The notes beneath the pieces were generated by a model that saw only the letters and a list, made by a program, of their open reading frames with translations, was not told where the DNA came from and did not search any database. Made by a program: the position numbers and the translations under genes. Of a stretch of DNA of 64,000 bases, positions 8,687-17,845 are shown piece by piece (positions within the stretch are counted from its first letter, which is position 1; every line of letters begins with the position of its first letter). The stretch covers positions 633,001 to 697,000 of the forward strand of contig CP119325.1 of the NCBI GenBank assembly GCA_029202525.1, in the 5' to 3' direction. The stretch is from Candidatus Pseudomonas phytovorans (GTDB lineage Bacteria; Pseudomonadota; Gammaproteobacteria; Pseudomonadales; Pseudomonadaceae).

Positions 8687-9175
8687 TCAGTCCGGGATCG
8701 GCAGGCAGAGGCTCTCCTTTACCTCCTCCATCACGATGTAGCTCTTCGACTCGCGCACGTGCGGCAGCTTCAGCAGGATGTCGCCAAGCAGCTTGCGGTA
8801 CGACGCCATCTCCGAAATGCGCGCCTTCACCAGGTAGTCGAAGTCACCTGAAACCAGGTGGCATTCCAGCACGTGGGGCAGCTTCAATACGGCGCGGCGG
8901 AACTCTTCAAAGGTGTCGCCTGACTTGTAGTCCAGGCTGATTTCCACGAACACCAGCAGGCTGCCCTTGAGGTGCTGCGGGTTCAGGCGGGCGTTGTAGC
9001 CCATGATGATGCCCTCGCGCTCCAGGCGGCGAACCCGTTCGGTGCAAGGGGTGGTGGAAAGCCCAACTTTCTCGCCCAGTTCGGTGAAGGAAATACGCCC
9101 GTCATTCTGCAGGATCCGCAGGATGTTACGGTCGATCTTGTCCAGTTCACGCTTGCTCTGGTGCTGGGTTCTCAT
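8687..9175 (-). CDS. dadR: Lrp/AsnC-family regulator DadR
   Basis: A 162-residue Lrp-type regulator: an N-terminal winged helix (LDKIDRNILRILQNDGRISF then VGLSTTPCTERVRRLEREG) and a C-terminal RAM/AsnC domain (GDFDYLVKARI). I use ATG 9175 with GGAGGGG upstream; an upstream in-frame extension has no ribosome site. It is divergent from dadA. In P. aeruginosa the same arrangement encodes DadR, which senses L-alanine and activates dadAX. The intergenic DNA contains a perfect 12-bp palindrome that could be part of its binding region. Confidence 0.9.
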   Translation of the reverse strand: MRTQHQSKRELDKIDRNILRILQNDGRISFTELGEKVGLSTTPCTERVRRLEREGIIMGYNARLNPQHLKGSLLVFVEISLDYKSGDTFEEFRRAVLKLPHVLECHLVSGDFDYLVKARISEMASYRKLLGDILLKLPHVRESKSYIVMEEVKESLCLPIPD

Positions 9176-9207
9176 AGGGGATGCCCCTCCGTGAAAGGCG
9201 ATTTTGC

Positions 9208-9219
9208 CGAGAATTCTCG
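9208..9219. promoter_or_regulatory. CGAGAATTCTCG palindrome in dadR-dadA intergenic region
   Basis: A perfect 12-bp palindrome 33 bp upstream of the dadR start codon and about 112 bp upstream of dadA. The run that follows (AATAATAGGCTTTTATATAG) is AT-rich and flexible, as is common for Lrp-family sites. Its use by DadR is inferred. Confidence 0.35.
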
Positions 9220-9331
9220 CCAATAATAGGCTTTTATATAGTGAATTGCACTGGCTTTGAATTCCTATACTGCGCCCATTCATGCCATTTCAATAAAAGT
9301 CTGCGGCGCGCCGCGTGCGAGGAATAAAACG

Positions 9332-10636
9332 ATGCGAGTTCTGGTACTTGGTAGCGGTGTGATCGGAACCGCCAGTGCCTATTACCTGGCCCGGCAAGGT
9401 TACGAAGTGACGGTGGTCGACCGCCAGCCGGCGGTGGCCATGGAAACCAGCTTTGCCAACGCCGGCCAGATCTCGCCTGGCTATGCCTCACCGTGGGCAG
9501 CCCCAGGTGTGCCGCTGAAGGCCATCAAGTGGTTGCTGGAGCGCCATGCGCCACTGGCGATCAAACTCACCGGCGACGTCGACCAGTACCTGTGGATGGC
9601 GCAGATGCTGCGCAACTGCACTGCTAGCCGCTATGCGGTTAACAAAGAGCGCATGGTGCGCCTGTCCGAGTACAGCCGTGACTGCCTCGACGAGCTTCGC
9701 GCCGAAACCGGCATCAACTACGAAAACCGCAGCCTGGGTACCACCCAGCTGTTCCGTACCCAGGCCCAGGTCGATGCCGCTGCCAAAGACATTGCCGTGC
9801 TTGAGCAGTCTGGCGTGCCTTACGAGCTGCTCGACCGCGACGGCATTGCCCGCGTCGAACCTGCCCTGGCTGGCGTGAAAGACATCCTGGCCGGCGCCCT
9901 GCGTCTGCCGAACGACCAGACTGGCGACTGCCAGCTGTTCACCAACAAACTCGCCGACATGGCGCTGAAACTGGGCGTGGAGTTCCGCTTCGGCCAGGAC
10001 ATCCAGCGGCTGGACTTCGCCGGTGACCGTATCAATGGCGTGTGGATCGACGGCAAGCTGGAAACCGCCGATCGCTACGTGCTGGCGCTGGGCAGCTATT
10101 CGCCGCAGATGCTCAAGCCGCTGGGCATCAAGGCCCCGGTGTACCCGCTGAAGGGTTATTCGCTGACCGTGCCGATCACCAACGGCGACATGGCCCCGAC
10201 TTCGACCATTCTCGACGAGACCTACAAGGTCGCGATCACCCGTTTCGACAACCGTATCCGCGTTGGCGGCATGGCTGAAATCGCCGGTTTTGACCTCTCG
10301 CTGAACCCGCGTCGGCGCGAAACGCTGGAGATGATCGTCAACGACCTTTATCCTCGCGGTGGTGACTTGAGCCAGGCCAGCTTCTGGACCGGCCTGCGCC
10401 CAGCGACCCCGGACGGTACGCCGATCGTGGGTGCCACGAAGTTCCGCAACCTGTTCCTGAACACCGGTCACGGTACCTTGGGCTGGACCATGGCGTGTGG
10501 CTCCGGCCGCCTGCTGGCTGACCTGATTGCGCGCAAGAAGCCGCAGATCAGTGCCGAAGGCCTGGATATCTCCCGCTATGGCAATAGCCCGGAAGTGGCC
10601 AAGCACGGGCAGACTGCGCCGGCTCACCAGCAGTAA
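9332..10636 (+). CDS. dadA: D-amino acid dehydrogenase, small subunit
   Basis: A 434-residue FAD protein that oxidises D-alanine and other D-amino acids to 2-oxo acids and passes electrons to the respiratory chain at the inner membrane. The Rossmann motif VLVLGSGVIGTASAYYLARQ starts at residue 3. The C-terminal flavin-contact region FLNTGHGTLGWTMACGSG and the length are typical of DadA. ATG 9332 with GAGGAA upstream. It forms the dad locus with divergent dadR and downstream dadX. It can also feed D-lysine-type catabolism, which is relevant because the pipecolate genes lie 13 kb downstream. Confidence 0.95.
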   Translation: MRVLVLGSGVIGTASAYYLARQGYEVTVVDRQPAVAMETSFANAGQISPGYASPWAAPGVPLKAIKWLLERHAPLAIKLTGDVDQYLWMAQMLRNCTASRYAVNKERMVRLSEYSRDCLDELRAETGINYENRSLGTTQLFRTQAQVDAAAKDIAVLEQSGVPYELLDRDGIARVEPALAGVKDILAGALRLPNDQTGDCQLFTNKLADMALKLGVEFRFGQDIQRLDFAGDRINGVWIDGKLETADRYVLALGSYSPQMLKPLGIKAPVYPLKGYSLTVPITNGDMAPTSTILDETYKVAITRFDNRIRVGGMAEIAGFDLSLNPRRRETLEMIVNDLYPRGGDLSQASFWTGLRPATPDGTPIVGATKFRNLFLNTGHGTLGWTMACGSGRLLADLIARKKPQISAEGLDISRYGNSPEVAKHGQTAPAHQQ

Positions 10637-10646
10637 GTTCGCCTGT

Positions 10647-10740
10647 ACCGGCCTCTTCGCGGCTAAAGCCGCTCCCACAGGGATCGCACAATCCTAGGCA
10701 TTGTGCGGTCCCTGTGGAGCGGGTTCACCCGCGAAGAACC
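10647..10740. repeat. REP inverted pair between dadA and dadX
   Basis: Inverted REP copies (GCGGCTAAAGCCGCTCCCACA and TGTGGAGCGGGTTCACCCGCG) flank a central dyad, CGCACAATCCTAGGCATTGTGCG. The pair lies inside the presumed dadAX transcript, so it could lower or stabilise the distal message. Confidence 0.85.
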
Positions 10741-10781
10741 CAACACCGATTTCAAACTGAACCACCATAAGGCATGCCGCC

Positions 10782-11855
10782 ATGCGTCCCGCCCGCGCCC
10801 TGATCGACCTCCAGGCCCTGCGCCACAACTACCGTCTGGCCCGTGAACTGACCGGTGCCAAAGCCCTCGCCGTGATCAAGGCCGACGCCTATGGCCATGG
10901 CGCCGTGCGCTGCGCCCTGGCGCTGGAAGCCGAAGCCGACGGGTTTGCCGTGGCCTGCATCGAAGAGGCGCTGGAGTTGCGCGCCGCCGGTATCAAAGCC
11001 CCGGTGCTGCTGCTGGAAGGCTTCTTCGAAGCCAGCGAACTGGCGCTGATTGCCGAGCACGACCTGTGGTGCGTGGTGCACTCGCTATGGCAGCTGGAAG
11101 CCATCGAGAAAACCCCGGTGCACAAGCCGCTCACCCTCTGGCTGAAGCTCGACAGCGGCATGCACCGCGTCGGCCTGCACCCCAAGGACTACCACGACGC
11201 CTACCAGCGCCTGCTGGCCAGCGGCAAGGTTTCGCGCATCGTGCTGATGAGCCACTTCGCCCGCGCCGACGAGCTGGATGCCGACGCCACCGCCCAGCAG
11301 ATTGCGGTGTTCGAAGCCGCCCGGCAGGGCTTGGCGGCCGAGTGCAGCCTGCGCAACTCGCCCGGCGTATTGGGCTGGCCGCAGGCGCCCAGCGACTGGG
11401 TACGCCCAGGCCTGATGCTGTACGGCGCGTCGCCGTTCGAAGTGGCCCAGGCCCAGGCCGAACGCTTGCAACCGGTCATGACCCTGCAGTCGCGAGTCAT
11501 CAGCGTGCGCGAAATGCCTGCCGGCGAGCCGGTGGGTTATGGCGCCAAGTTCATCAGCCCACGGCCAACCCGTGTTGGCGTGGTCGCCATGGGCTATGCC
11601 GATGGCTACCCGCGCCAGGCCCCCAACGGCACCCCGGTGCTGGTCGCAGGTCAGCGCACCCAGCTAATCGGCCGGGTGTCGATGGACATGCTCAACATCG
11701 ACCTGACCGACGTACCCCAAGCCACTGTCGGCAGCCCGGTCGAGTTGTGGGGCAAGCAGGTGCTGGCCAGCGAAGTGGCCGCGCATGCGGGCACCATTCC
11801 TTACCAGATCTTCTGCAACCTGAAGCGCGTACCGCGGGACTACATCGGCGAATGA
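10782..11855 (+). CDS. dadX: Alanine racemase, catabolic
   Basis: A 357-residue PLP racemase interconverting L- and D-alanine. The PLP lysine is Lys33 in VIKADAYGHG and the opposing catalytic tyrosine is Tyr253 in VGYGAKF. ATG at 10782. Its position after dadA and near dadR marks it as the catabolic DadX-type enzyme: L-alanine is racemised and then oxidised by DadA. A biosynthetic alr elsewhere cannot be excluded. Unlike the P. aeruginosa layout as I recall it, no small RidA-family gene sits between dadA and dadX here. Confidence 0.95.
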   Translation: MRPARALIDLQALRHNYRLARELTGAKALAVIKADAYGHGAVRCALALEAEADGFAVACIEEALELRAAGIKAPVLLLEGFFEASELALIAEHDLWCVVHSLWQLEAIEKTPVHKPLTLWLKLDSGMHRVGLHPKDYHDAYQRLLASGKVSRIVLMSHFARADELDADATAQQIAVFEAARQGLAAECSLRNSPGVLGWPQAPSDWVRPGLMLYGASPFEVAQAQAERLQPVMTLQSRVISVREMPAGEPVGYGAKFISPRPTRVGVVAMGYADGYPRQAPNGTPVLVAGQRTQLIGRVSMDMLNIDLTDVPQATVGSPVELWGKQVLASEVAAHAGTIPYQIFCNLKRVPRDYIGE

Positions 11856-11898
11856 CACGCTGAAGCGGACAGGTTGAGGGGCGGTGTGTTGTAAATAC

Positions 11899-11925
11899 TG
11901 AACGGCATTGCCATGATATCGTTCA
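11899..11925. promoter_or_regulatory. TGAACG-N15-CGTTCA dyad before pauR
   Basis: A perfect 6-bp inverted repeat with a 15-bp spacer, 39 bp upstream of the pauR start. It is placed well for autoregulation by the PauR helix-turn-helix protein, but binding is inferred. Confidence 0.3.
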
Positions 11926-11964
11926 CATCCACCCCCCTTTCCACCGTTTCAGGAGGCTCCAGCT

Positions 11965-12513
11965 TTGGACGTCGGCGAACGACTGCATGCCATCCGCAAG
12001 CTCAAGGGCCTTTCCCAGCGCGAACTCGCCAAGCGGGCCGGGGTGACCAACAGCACCATCTCGATGATCGAGAAGAACAGCGTGAGCCCTTCAATCAGCT
12101 CGCTGCGCAAGGTGCTGAGCGGCATTCCCATGTCGATGGTGGAGTTCTTTTCGGTCGAGCTGGAACCTGAAAGCCCCACTCAGATCGTCTACAAGGCCCA
12201 CGAGCTGATCGATATCTCGGACGGTGCGGTGACCATGAAGCTGGTCGGCAAGTCGCACCCCAACCGCGCCATCGCGTTTCTCACCGAGGTGTACCCGCCA
12301 GGTGCCGACACCGGTGCCGAAATGCTCACCCACGACGGCGAAGAAACCGGCATTCTGCTCGAAGGCCGGCTGGAGCTGGTGGTCGGCAACGAGATCTTCA
12401 TCCTTGAAGAAGGCGACAGCTACTACTTCGAAAGCACGCGCCCGCACCGCTTTCGCAACCCGTTCAAGCAGCCTGCGCGGCTGATCAGTGCGGCGACACC
12501 CTCAAACTTTTGA
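11965..12513 (+). CDS. pauR: XRE-cupin regulator of polyamine catabolism (PauR/PuuR)
   Basis: A 182-residue regulator with an N-terminal XRE helix-turn-helix (LSQRELAKRAGVTNSTISMI, about residues 18-37) and a C-terminal cupin (HDGEETGILLEG, then EEGDSYYFESTRPHRFRNP). The start is TTG at 11965, 8 nt after a perfect AGGAGG; no ATG gives a full helix-turn-helix. This is the PuuR/PauR architecture: a repressor relieved by putrescine or cadaverine. The kauB and pauB-type genes in the first 8 kb are its probable targets. Confidence 0.9.
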   Translation: MDVGERLHAIRKLKGLSQRELAKRAGVTNSTISMIEKNSVSPSISSLRKVLSGIPMSMVEFFSVELEPESPTQIVYKAHELIDISDGAVTMKLVGKSHPNRAIAFLTEVYPPGADTGAEMLTHDGEETGILLEGRLELVVGNEIFILEEGDSYYFESTRPHRFRNPFKQPARLISAATPSNF

Positions 12514-12562
12514 TCCAGCGCAGTGCATTGATTCGGCAATACCCCTTTCCTGTGTAGGGTCG

Positions 12563-12591
12563 TTTCACGGCCTCTGGGTTCCCGCTATACT
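12563..12591 (+). promoter_or_regulatory. Predicted sigma-70 promoter of cycB
   Basis: TTTCAC (12563-12568) and TATACT (12586-12591) are separated by 17 bp and lie about 60 bp upstream of the cytochrome start. Confidence 0.45.
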
Positions 12592-12649
12592 TTTCAACGC
12601 TCGCCGTTCCGTGGCCGCGAGCGTGATTAGCCACCATGAGGGTGTTCGC

Positions 12650-13072
12650 GTGAACCAAATCAAGAAGATGCTGGCCGTACCAGCAGCCGTATTCGCCCTC
12701 TGGGCAATGAGCGCAACCGCTGCGACCAATGACGATATCGCCAAACGCCTGGAGCCGGTTGGCCAGGTGTGCGTCCAGGGCCAGGAATGCAAAGGCATGG
12801 AAGTAGCTGTTGCAGCGGGGGGCGGGGGTGCCAAGACGCCAGATGAGATCATCGCCAAGCACTGCAATGCCTGCCATGGCACGGGGCTGCTTGGTGCGCC
12901 TAAAGTGGGCGACACCGCCGCGTGGAAAGAACGCGCAGACCACCAGGGCGGCCTGGATGGCATTCTGGCCAAGGCCATTACCGGCATCAACGCCATGCCG
13001 CCCAAAGGCACCTGCGCGGACTGCTCGGATGACGACCTCAAAGGGGCGATCAAGAAAATGTCCGGGCTGTAA
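12650..13072 (+). CDS. cycB: Cytochrome c5-family protein
   Basis: A 140-residue periplasmic monoheme cytochrome. The signal peptide is about residues 1-25 (hydrophobic core LAVPAAVFALWAM, cleavage near ATA-AT). Heme-binding CNACH is at 72-76 and a likely Met ligand is in GINAMPPKG at Met116. The C-terminal CADC and the CVQGQEC pair in the extension before the heme domain could each form a disulfide, as in c5 cytochromes. I choose the GTG start at 12650, with GAGGGTG upstream, because it places the signal peptide correctly. It is an electron carrier, possibly to terminal oxidases. The same gene follows pauR in P. aeruginosa. Confidence 0.88.
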   Translation: MNQIKKMLAVPAAVFALWAMSATAATNDDIAKRLEPVGQVCVQGQECKGMEVAVAAGGGGAKTPDEIIAKHCNACHGTGLLGAPKVGDTAAWKERADHQGGLDGILAKAITGINAMPPKGTCADCSDDDLKGAIKKMSGL

Positions 13073-13093
13073 GACACAGTTGAATTGCACGAG

Positions 13094-13122
13094 GCCCGCC
13101 GTTGATGGCGGGCTTTGTTTTT
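13094..13122 (+). terminator. Rho-independent terminator of cycB
   Basis: Stem GCCCGCC/GGCGGGC with a 6-nt loop, followed by TTTGTTTTT, 21 bp after the cytochrome stop codon. Confidence 0.85.
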
Positions 13123-13217
13123 GTGGTGCCTGTACCGGCCCTTTCGCGGGTACAGGCAACCAACCCGCTTGAGCGCATGTCCAACCCGTGAACCCATGGA
13201 TGTCACAGGAGGCCTCG

Positions 13218-15074
13218 ATGCACCTCTGCTCCATCGACCATGCTGTCGAACAGGTATTGGCACGCCTGCCAGCCCACATCCATATGGGCCTGCCGCTCGG
13301 CCTGGGCAAGCCCAATGCCTTCGTCAACGCCCTCTACGCCCGGGTGCGCGAACTGCCCGAGCGGCAGCTGACCATATACACCGCGCTGTCCCTGGGCCGC
13401 CCCCCACTGGGCGATGGCCTGCAACGGCGTTTTCTCGAACCCTTCGTCGAGCGGGTTTTCGCCGACTACGAAGAGCTTGCCTACCTCGCCGACCTGCACA
13501 ATGACAGCCTGCCGCCAAACATCCGTGTCGAGCAGTTTTTCATGCAGCCCGGCAGCCTGCTGCACAGCGAGGCTGCCCAGCAGGACTACATCAGCAGCAA
13601 CTACAGCCATGCCGCCCGCGACATCAACGCCAAGGGCCTGAACCTGATCGCCCAGCTGGTGGCCGCCACGCCGGAAAAGCCTGTGCACCTGAGCCTGGCT
13701 TGCAACCCCGACATCACCCTCGACCTGCTGCCGATGATCGCCAAGCGCCGCGCGGCCGGCGAGACCATCCTCATGCTCGGCCAGGTGCATGCCGAACTGC
13801 CGTACATGCCGGGCGATGCGGAGCTGCCCATCGATGCGTTCGACCTGCTGATCGACGAAGCCGAACAGCGCCGCCTTTTCTCCACGCCGAACATGCCGGT
13901 CGGCACCCAGGACCACTGTATCGGCTTGCACGCCAGCACCCTGGTTCGCGACGGCGGCACCCTGCAGATCGGCATCGGTGCCATGGGCGATGCAGTCGCC
14001 GCCGCGTTGCTGGCACGCCAGGGTGACAACGCGGGCTACAGGGCGGTGCTCGACGAGCTGGACGCTGACCCCTGGCAGGCGCTGATCGAGCGGGAAGGCG
14101 GGCTGGGTACGTTTGCCCAAGGCCTGTACGGCTGCAGCGAGATGTTCGTCAATGGCCTGCTGGTACTGGCCGAAGCAGGCCTGCTGCGGCGCCCGGCTGA
14201 TGAGCATGGGCCGGTGGTGCATGGCGGCTTTTTTCTCGGCCCTCAAGCGTTCTACCAGCGGTTAAGGGAGATGCCACTCGAACAGCGCGCACGGTTTGCC
14301 ATGACCCGCATCAGCTTCATCAACGAGCTGTACGGGCAGGAAGAACTGAAACGCCGCCAGCGACGCGATGCGCGCTTTATCAACACGGCGTTCGGCATGA
14401 CGTTGCTCGGCGCTGGGGTGGCCGACCAGTTGGAGGACGGCCGTGTGCTCAGCGGTGTAGGCGGGCAATACAACTTCGTCGCCCAGGGCCATGCGCTGGA
14501 AGGCGGGCGTTCGATTCTGCTGTTGCGGAGCTGGCGCGAAGCGGGCGGGGAAGTGACCTCAAACCTGTTCTGGACCTATGGCCACTGCACCATCCCCCGG
14601 CACCTTCGCGATATTGTGGTGACGGAATACGGTATTGCTGATTTGCGTGGGCAGACCGACAGCGAGGTGATTGCGCGGTTGCTGGCGGTGTGTGATTCGC
14701 GGTTCCAGCAAGGGCTGATCGAGCAGGCAAAAGAGGCCGGCAAGCTGCCCAAGGGCTTTGAGCTGGATGCGCGGTTTACCGACAATACACCGCAGCGGCT
14801 GGAGGCGATCAGGGTGCGGCATGTGCAGCTGTTCCCGGAGTATCCGATGGGGACGGACTTTACGGCTGAAGAGCGGGATCTGCTGCGGGCGCTGAACTGG
14901 TTGAAGAGCAAGTTCAAGCTCAGTGAGGTGCTGGAACTGGGCAAGGCGGCGCTGGATGCACCGGGGCCGGAGGGGTATGAGCTGCATCTGGTGCGGATGG
15001 GGCTGGATCAGCCGCAGGGGCTGAAGGAAGAGCTTTACCAGCGCTTGTTGCTGGCGGGGTTGGCGGCTTCCTGA
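13218..15074 (+). CDS. Acetyl-CoA hydrolase/transferase family protein
   Basis: A 618-residue protein of the acetyl-CoA hydrolase/4-hydroxybutyrate CoA-transferase fold. The CoA-binding glycine-rich segment IGIGAMGDAV is at 251-260, and the C-terminal domain contains GGQYNFVAQGHALEGGRS and EYGIADLRGQTD, conserved in this family. It is longer than the usual ~430-500 residues because of extra sequence around 330-400. I start at ATG 13218, with AGGAGG just upstream; an in-frame ATG at 13188 lacks a ribosome site. It may move CoA between short-chain acids or hydrolyse acyl-CoA; the substrate cannot be read from sequence. It stands alone between cycB and xpt. Confidence 0.83.
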   Translation: MHLCSIDHAVEQVLARLPAHIHMGLPLGLGKPNAFVNALYARVRELPERQLTIYTALSLGRPPLGDGLQRRFLEPFVERVFADYEELAYLADLHNDSLPPNIRVEQFFMQPGSLLHSEAAQQDYISSNYSHAARDINAKGLNLIAQLVAATPEKPVHLSLACNPDITLDLLPMIAKRRAAGETILMLGQVHAELPYMPGDAELPIDAFDLLIDEAEQRRLFSTPNMPVGTQDHCIGLHASTLVRDGGTLQIGIGAMGDAVAAALLARQGDNAGYRAVLDELDADPWQALIEREGGLGTFAQGLYGCSEMFVNGLLVLAEAGLLRRPADEHGPVVHGGFFLGPQAFYQRLREMPLEQRARFAMTRISFINELYGQEELKRRQRRDARFINTAFGMTLLGAGVADQLEDGRVLSGVGGQYNFVAQGHALEGGRSILLLRSWREAGGEVTSNLFWTYGHCTIPRHLRDIVVTEYGIADLRGQTDSEVIARLLAVCDSRFQQGLIEQAKEAGKLPKGFELDARFTDNTPQRLEAIRVRHVQLFPEYPMGTDFTAEERDLLRALNWLKSKFKLSEVLELGKAALDAPGPEGYELHLVRMGLDQPQGLKEELYQRLLLAGLAAS

Positions 15075-15083
15075 TGAATTGCG

Positions 15084-15190
15084 GGGGCTGCTTTGCAGCC
15101 CATCGCCGGCAAGCCAGCTCCCACAGGTACTGCACGAGGCTCGTCCTCTGTGAAATTCCTGTGGGAGCTGGCTTGCCGGCGATGGGGCCG
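15084..15190. repeat. REP inverted pair (GCCGGCAAGCCAGCTC subtype)
   Basis: Same subtype as at 3301-3405, lying between two convergent genes. The outer hairpin GGGCTGCTTTGCAGCCC is added at the left end. Confidence 0.85.
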
Positions 15191-15198
15191 GTACAGGC

Positions 15199-15771
15199 TT
15201 ACTCGATGAAGCTGACCACACCGCCTTCCAGCGACTTCACCCGGGCCAGCGATTCAACGCGGTAGCCCTGGCTGTCCAGCTCGGCGCGGCCGCCCTGGAA
15301 CGACTTCTCGATCACGATACCCAGGCCAGCCACGGTGGCGCCGGCTTGCTTGATGATCGAGATCAGCGCCTGCGATGCCTTGCCGTTGGCCAGGAAGTCA
15401 TCAATCACCAACACGCGATCGCTGCTATTGAGGTGACGCGGCGAGATGGCCACGGTGCTCTCGGTCTGCTTGGTGAAGGAATACACCGAGGCAGTCAGCA
15501 GGTTTTCGGTCAGGGTCAGCGACTGGTGCTTGCGGGCGAAGATCACCGGCACGCCCAGCTTCAGGCCGGCCATCACTGCCGGGGCAATACCCGAGGCTTC
15601 GATGGTGACGATCTTGGTCACACCGGTGTCGGCGAACAGGCGGGCGAACTCGTCACCGATCAGCTGCATCAGCGCAGGGTCGATCTGGTGGTTGAGAAAC
15701 GCGTCGACTTTGAGAACCTGGTCGGAAAGCACGATGCCTTCTTCGCGAATCTTCTGATGCAGTGCTTCCAC
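15199..15771 (-). CDS. xpt: Xanthine phosphoribosyltransferase
   Basis: A 190-residue purine salvage enzyme converting xanthine (and probably guanine) plus PRPP to the nucleotide. The PRPP-binding motif VLVIDDFLANGKAS lies at about 117-130, and length and start (MEALHQKIREEGIVLSDQVL) match Xpt. ATG 15771 follows a short leader with GAGGAAAC. The 64-bp gap to rep is too short for a purine riboswitch and no such fold was seen. Confidence 0.95.
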   Translation of the reverse strand: MEALHQKIREEGIVLSDQVLKVDAFLNHQIDPALMQLIGDEFARLFADTGVTKIVTIEASGIAPAVMAGLKLGVPVIFARKHQSLTLTENLLTASVYSFTKQTESTVAISPRHLNSSDRVLVIDDFLANGKASQALISIIKQAGATVAGLGIVIEKSFQGGRAELDSQGYRVESLARVKSLEGGVVSFIE

Positions 15772-15835
15772 TGTTGTTTCCTCGATGTAACAAAGGTGGC
15801 CGCTTAACGCGGCACAGTTAAAGAGTAATGGTTGA

Positions 15836-17845
15836 TCAGCGTTTGAGCATTGCCCGGATATCGGCCAGGGCGTTGTTGCCGCGTGCGGCCTTTACCTCGA
15901 CCGGCGCGTCGTCCAGGCCTTCCCAGGCCAGGTCGTCCGGTGGCAGTTCGTCGAGGAACCGGCTGGGCGTGCAGTCGATGATTTCACCGTACTGCTTACG
16001 CTTGGCAGCGAAGGTGAAGGCCAGGGTCTGGCGCGCGCGCGTGATGCCCACGTAGGCCAGGCGACGTTCTTCTTCGATGGTGTCGGCCTCGATGCTGGAG
16101 CGGTGCGGGAGGATTTCCTCTTCCATGCCCATGATGAACACGTAGGGGAATTCCAGGCCCTTGGAGGCGTGCAGGGTCATCATTTGCACACCTTCGGCGT
16201 TTTCTTCCTCTTCCTGCTGGCGCTCAAGCATGTCGCGCAACACCAGCTTGCCGATGGCGTCCTCGATGGTCATGTCACCCTCTTCGTCCTTCTCGAGGGT
16301 GTTTTTCAGCGCTTCGATCAGGAACCAGACGTTGCTGATACGGAACTCCGCCGCTTTGTCGCTGGCGGTCTGCTGACGGATCCAGTTCTCGTAGTCGATG
16401 TCGCGGACCATCTCGCGCAGCGCGGCAATCGGGTCTTCCAGGGCGACCTTGTGGCGCACCCCGTCCAGCCAGTGCTTGAAGCGCTGCAAACGCTCGGTGT
16501 AGCGGGCCTCCAGGTGCTCGCCCAGGCCCAGCTCCTCACTGGCGGCGTACATCGAAATGCCGCGCTCGGTGGAATAGTTGCCGAGCTTTTCCAGGGTGGT
16601 AGAGCCGATTTCGCGACGCGGTACGTTGATCACCCGCAGGTAGGCGTTGTCATCGTCCGGGTTCACCAGCAGGCGCAGGTAGGCCATCAGGTCCTTGACC
16701 TCCTGGCGCCCGAAGAAGCTGTTGCCGCCCGACAGGCGATACGGCACCTGGTGGTGCTGCAGCTTCAGTTCGATCAGCTTGGCCTGGTAGTTGCCGCGGT
16801 AGAGGATGGCGAAGTCGCTGTATGGGCGGTTGGTGCGCAGGTGCAAAGTGAGGATTTCCATGGCCACGCGTTCGGCCTCGGCTTCCTCGTTCTTGCAGCG
16901 GATCACGCGGATCTCGTCGCCCACGCCCATTTCGCTCCACAGCTGCTTTTCGAACGCGTGCGGGTTGTTGGCGATCAACACGTTGGCACAGCGCAGGATG
17001 CGGCTGGTGGAGCGGTAGTTCTGTTCGAGCATGACGATTTTCAGGGAGGGGTAGTCCTCCTTGAGCAGCATCAGGTTCTCGGGGCGGGCACCGCGCCAGG
17101 CATAGATCGACTGGTCGTCGTCGCCCACTACGGTGAACTGGTTGCGCATGCCGATCAGCATTTTCACCAGCAGGTACTGGCTGGCGTTGGTGTCCTGGTA
17201 TTCGTCCACCAGCAGGTAGCGCACGCGGTTCTGCCAGCGCTCCAGCACTTCGGGGTGCTCCTGGAACAGCTTGACCGGCTGCAGGATCAGGTCGTCGAAG
17301 TCCACGGCGTTGAACGCCTTGAGCGTGCGCTGGTAGTGGGTGTAGACGATGGCGGCGGTTTGCTCGCGTGGATTACGCGCCTTTTCCAGGGCTTCTGGTG
17401 GCAGGATCAGGTCGTTCTTCCAGGCACCGATCATGTTCTTGATCTCGTCGATGCCGTCGTCGCCGGAGTATTCCTTCTGCATGATGTCCGACAGCAACGC
17501 CTTGATGTCGGACTCGTCGAAGATCGAGAAGCCCGGCTTGTAGCCCAGCTTGTCGTGCTCCTTGCGGATGATGTTCAGGCCCAGGTTGTGGAACGTACAA
17601 ACCGTCAGGCCACGGCCTTCCCCCGGGCGCAGCAAGGTGGCGACCCGCTCCTTCATCTCGCGGGCGGCCTTGTTGGTGAAGGTCATCGCCACGATGTACT
17701 GGGCTCGGATGCCGCAGTTCTGGATGAGGTGGGCAATCTTGCGCGTGATCACGCTGGTCTTGCCCGAGCCTGCACCAGCGAGCACCAAAAGAGGGCCGCC
17801 GACGTAGTCACGGGCTTCCTGTTGCCGGGGATTGAGTCGGGACAT
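15836..17845 (-). CDS. rep: ATP-dependent DNA helicase Rep
   Basis: A 669-residue SF1A helicase. Motif I is LAGAGSGKTSVITRKIAHL near the N-terminus, motif II LVDEYQDTN, motif III GDDDQSIYAWRGA, and a late MTLHASKGLEFPYVF. The length equals the usual Rep length. I use ATG 17845 (MSRLNPRQQEARDYV), the canonical Rep start, and not a longer upstream reading. It unwinds DNA 3'-5', helps restart stalled replication forks and displaces proteins ahead of the replisome. Confidence 0.97.
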   Translation of the reverse strand: MSRLNPRQQEARDYVGGPLLVLAGAGSGKTSVITRKIAHLIQNCGIRAQYIVAMTFTNKAAREMKERVATLLRPGEGRGLTVCTFHNLGLNIIRKEHDKLGYKPGFSIFDESDIKALLSDIMQKEYSGDDGIDEIKNMIGAWKNDLILPPEALEKARNPREQTAAIVYTHYQRTLKAFNAVDFDDLILQPVKLFQEHPEVLERWQNRVRYLLVDEYQDTNASQYLLVKMLIGMRNQFTVVGDDDQSIYAWRGARPENLMLLKEDYPSLKIVMLEQNYRSTSRILRCANVLIANNPHAFEKQLWSEMGVGDEIRVIRCKNEEAEAERVAMEILTLHLRTNRPYSDFAILYRGNYQAKLIELKLQHHQVPYRLSGGNSFFGRQEVKDLMAYLRLLVNPDDDNAYLRVINVPRREIGSTTLEKLGNYSTERGISMYAASEELGLGEHLEARYTERLQRFKHWLDGVRHKVALEDPIAALREMVRDIDYENWIRQQTASDKAAEFRISNVWFLIEALKNTLEKDEEGDMTIEDAIGKLVLRDMLERQQEEEENAEGVQMMTLHASKGLEFPYVFIMGMEEEILPHRSSIEADTIEEERRLAYVGITRARQTLAFTFAAKRKQYGEIIDCTPSRFLDELPPDDLAWEGLDDAPVEVKAARGNNALADIRAMLKR

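Noticed and set aside
12649..13072. Upstream ATG (12488) for the cytochrome, giving a 194-residue protein
   Set aside because: It would place a non-hydrophobic 54-residue extension before the signal peptide; the GTG at 12650 with a ribosome site gives a normal precursor.
15772..15835. Purine riboswitch before xpt
   Set aside because: The gap to rep is only 64 bp and no three-way junction sequence is visible.
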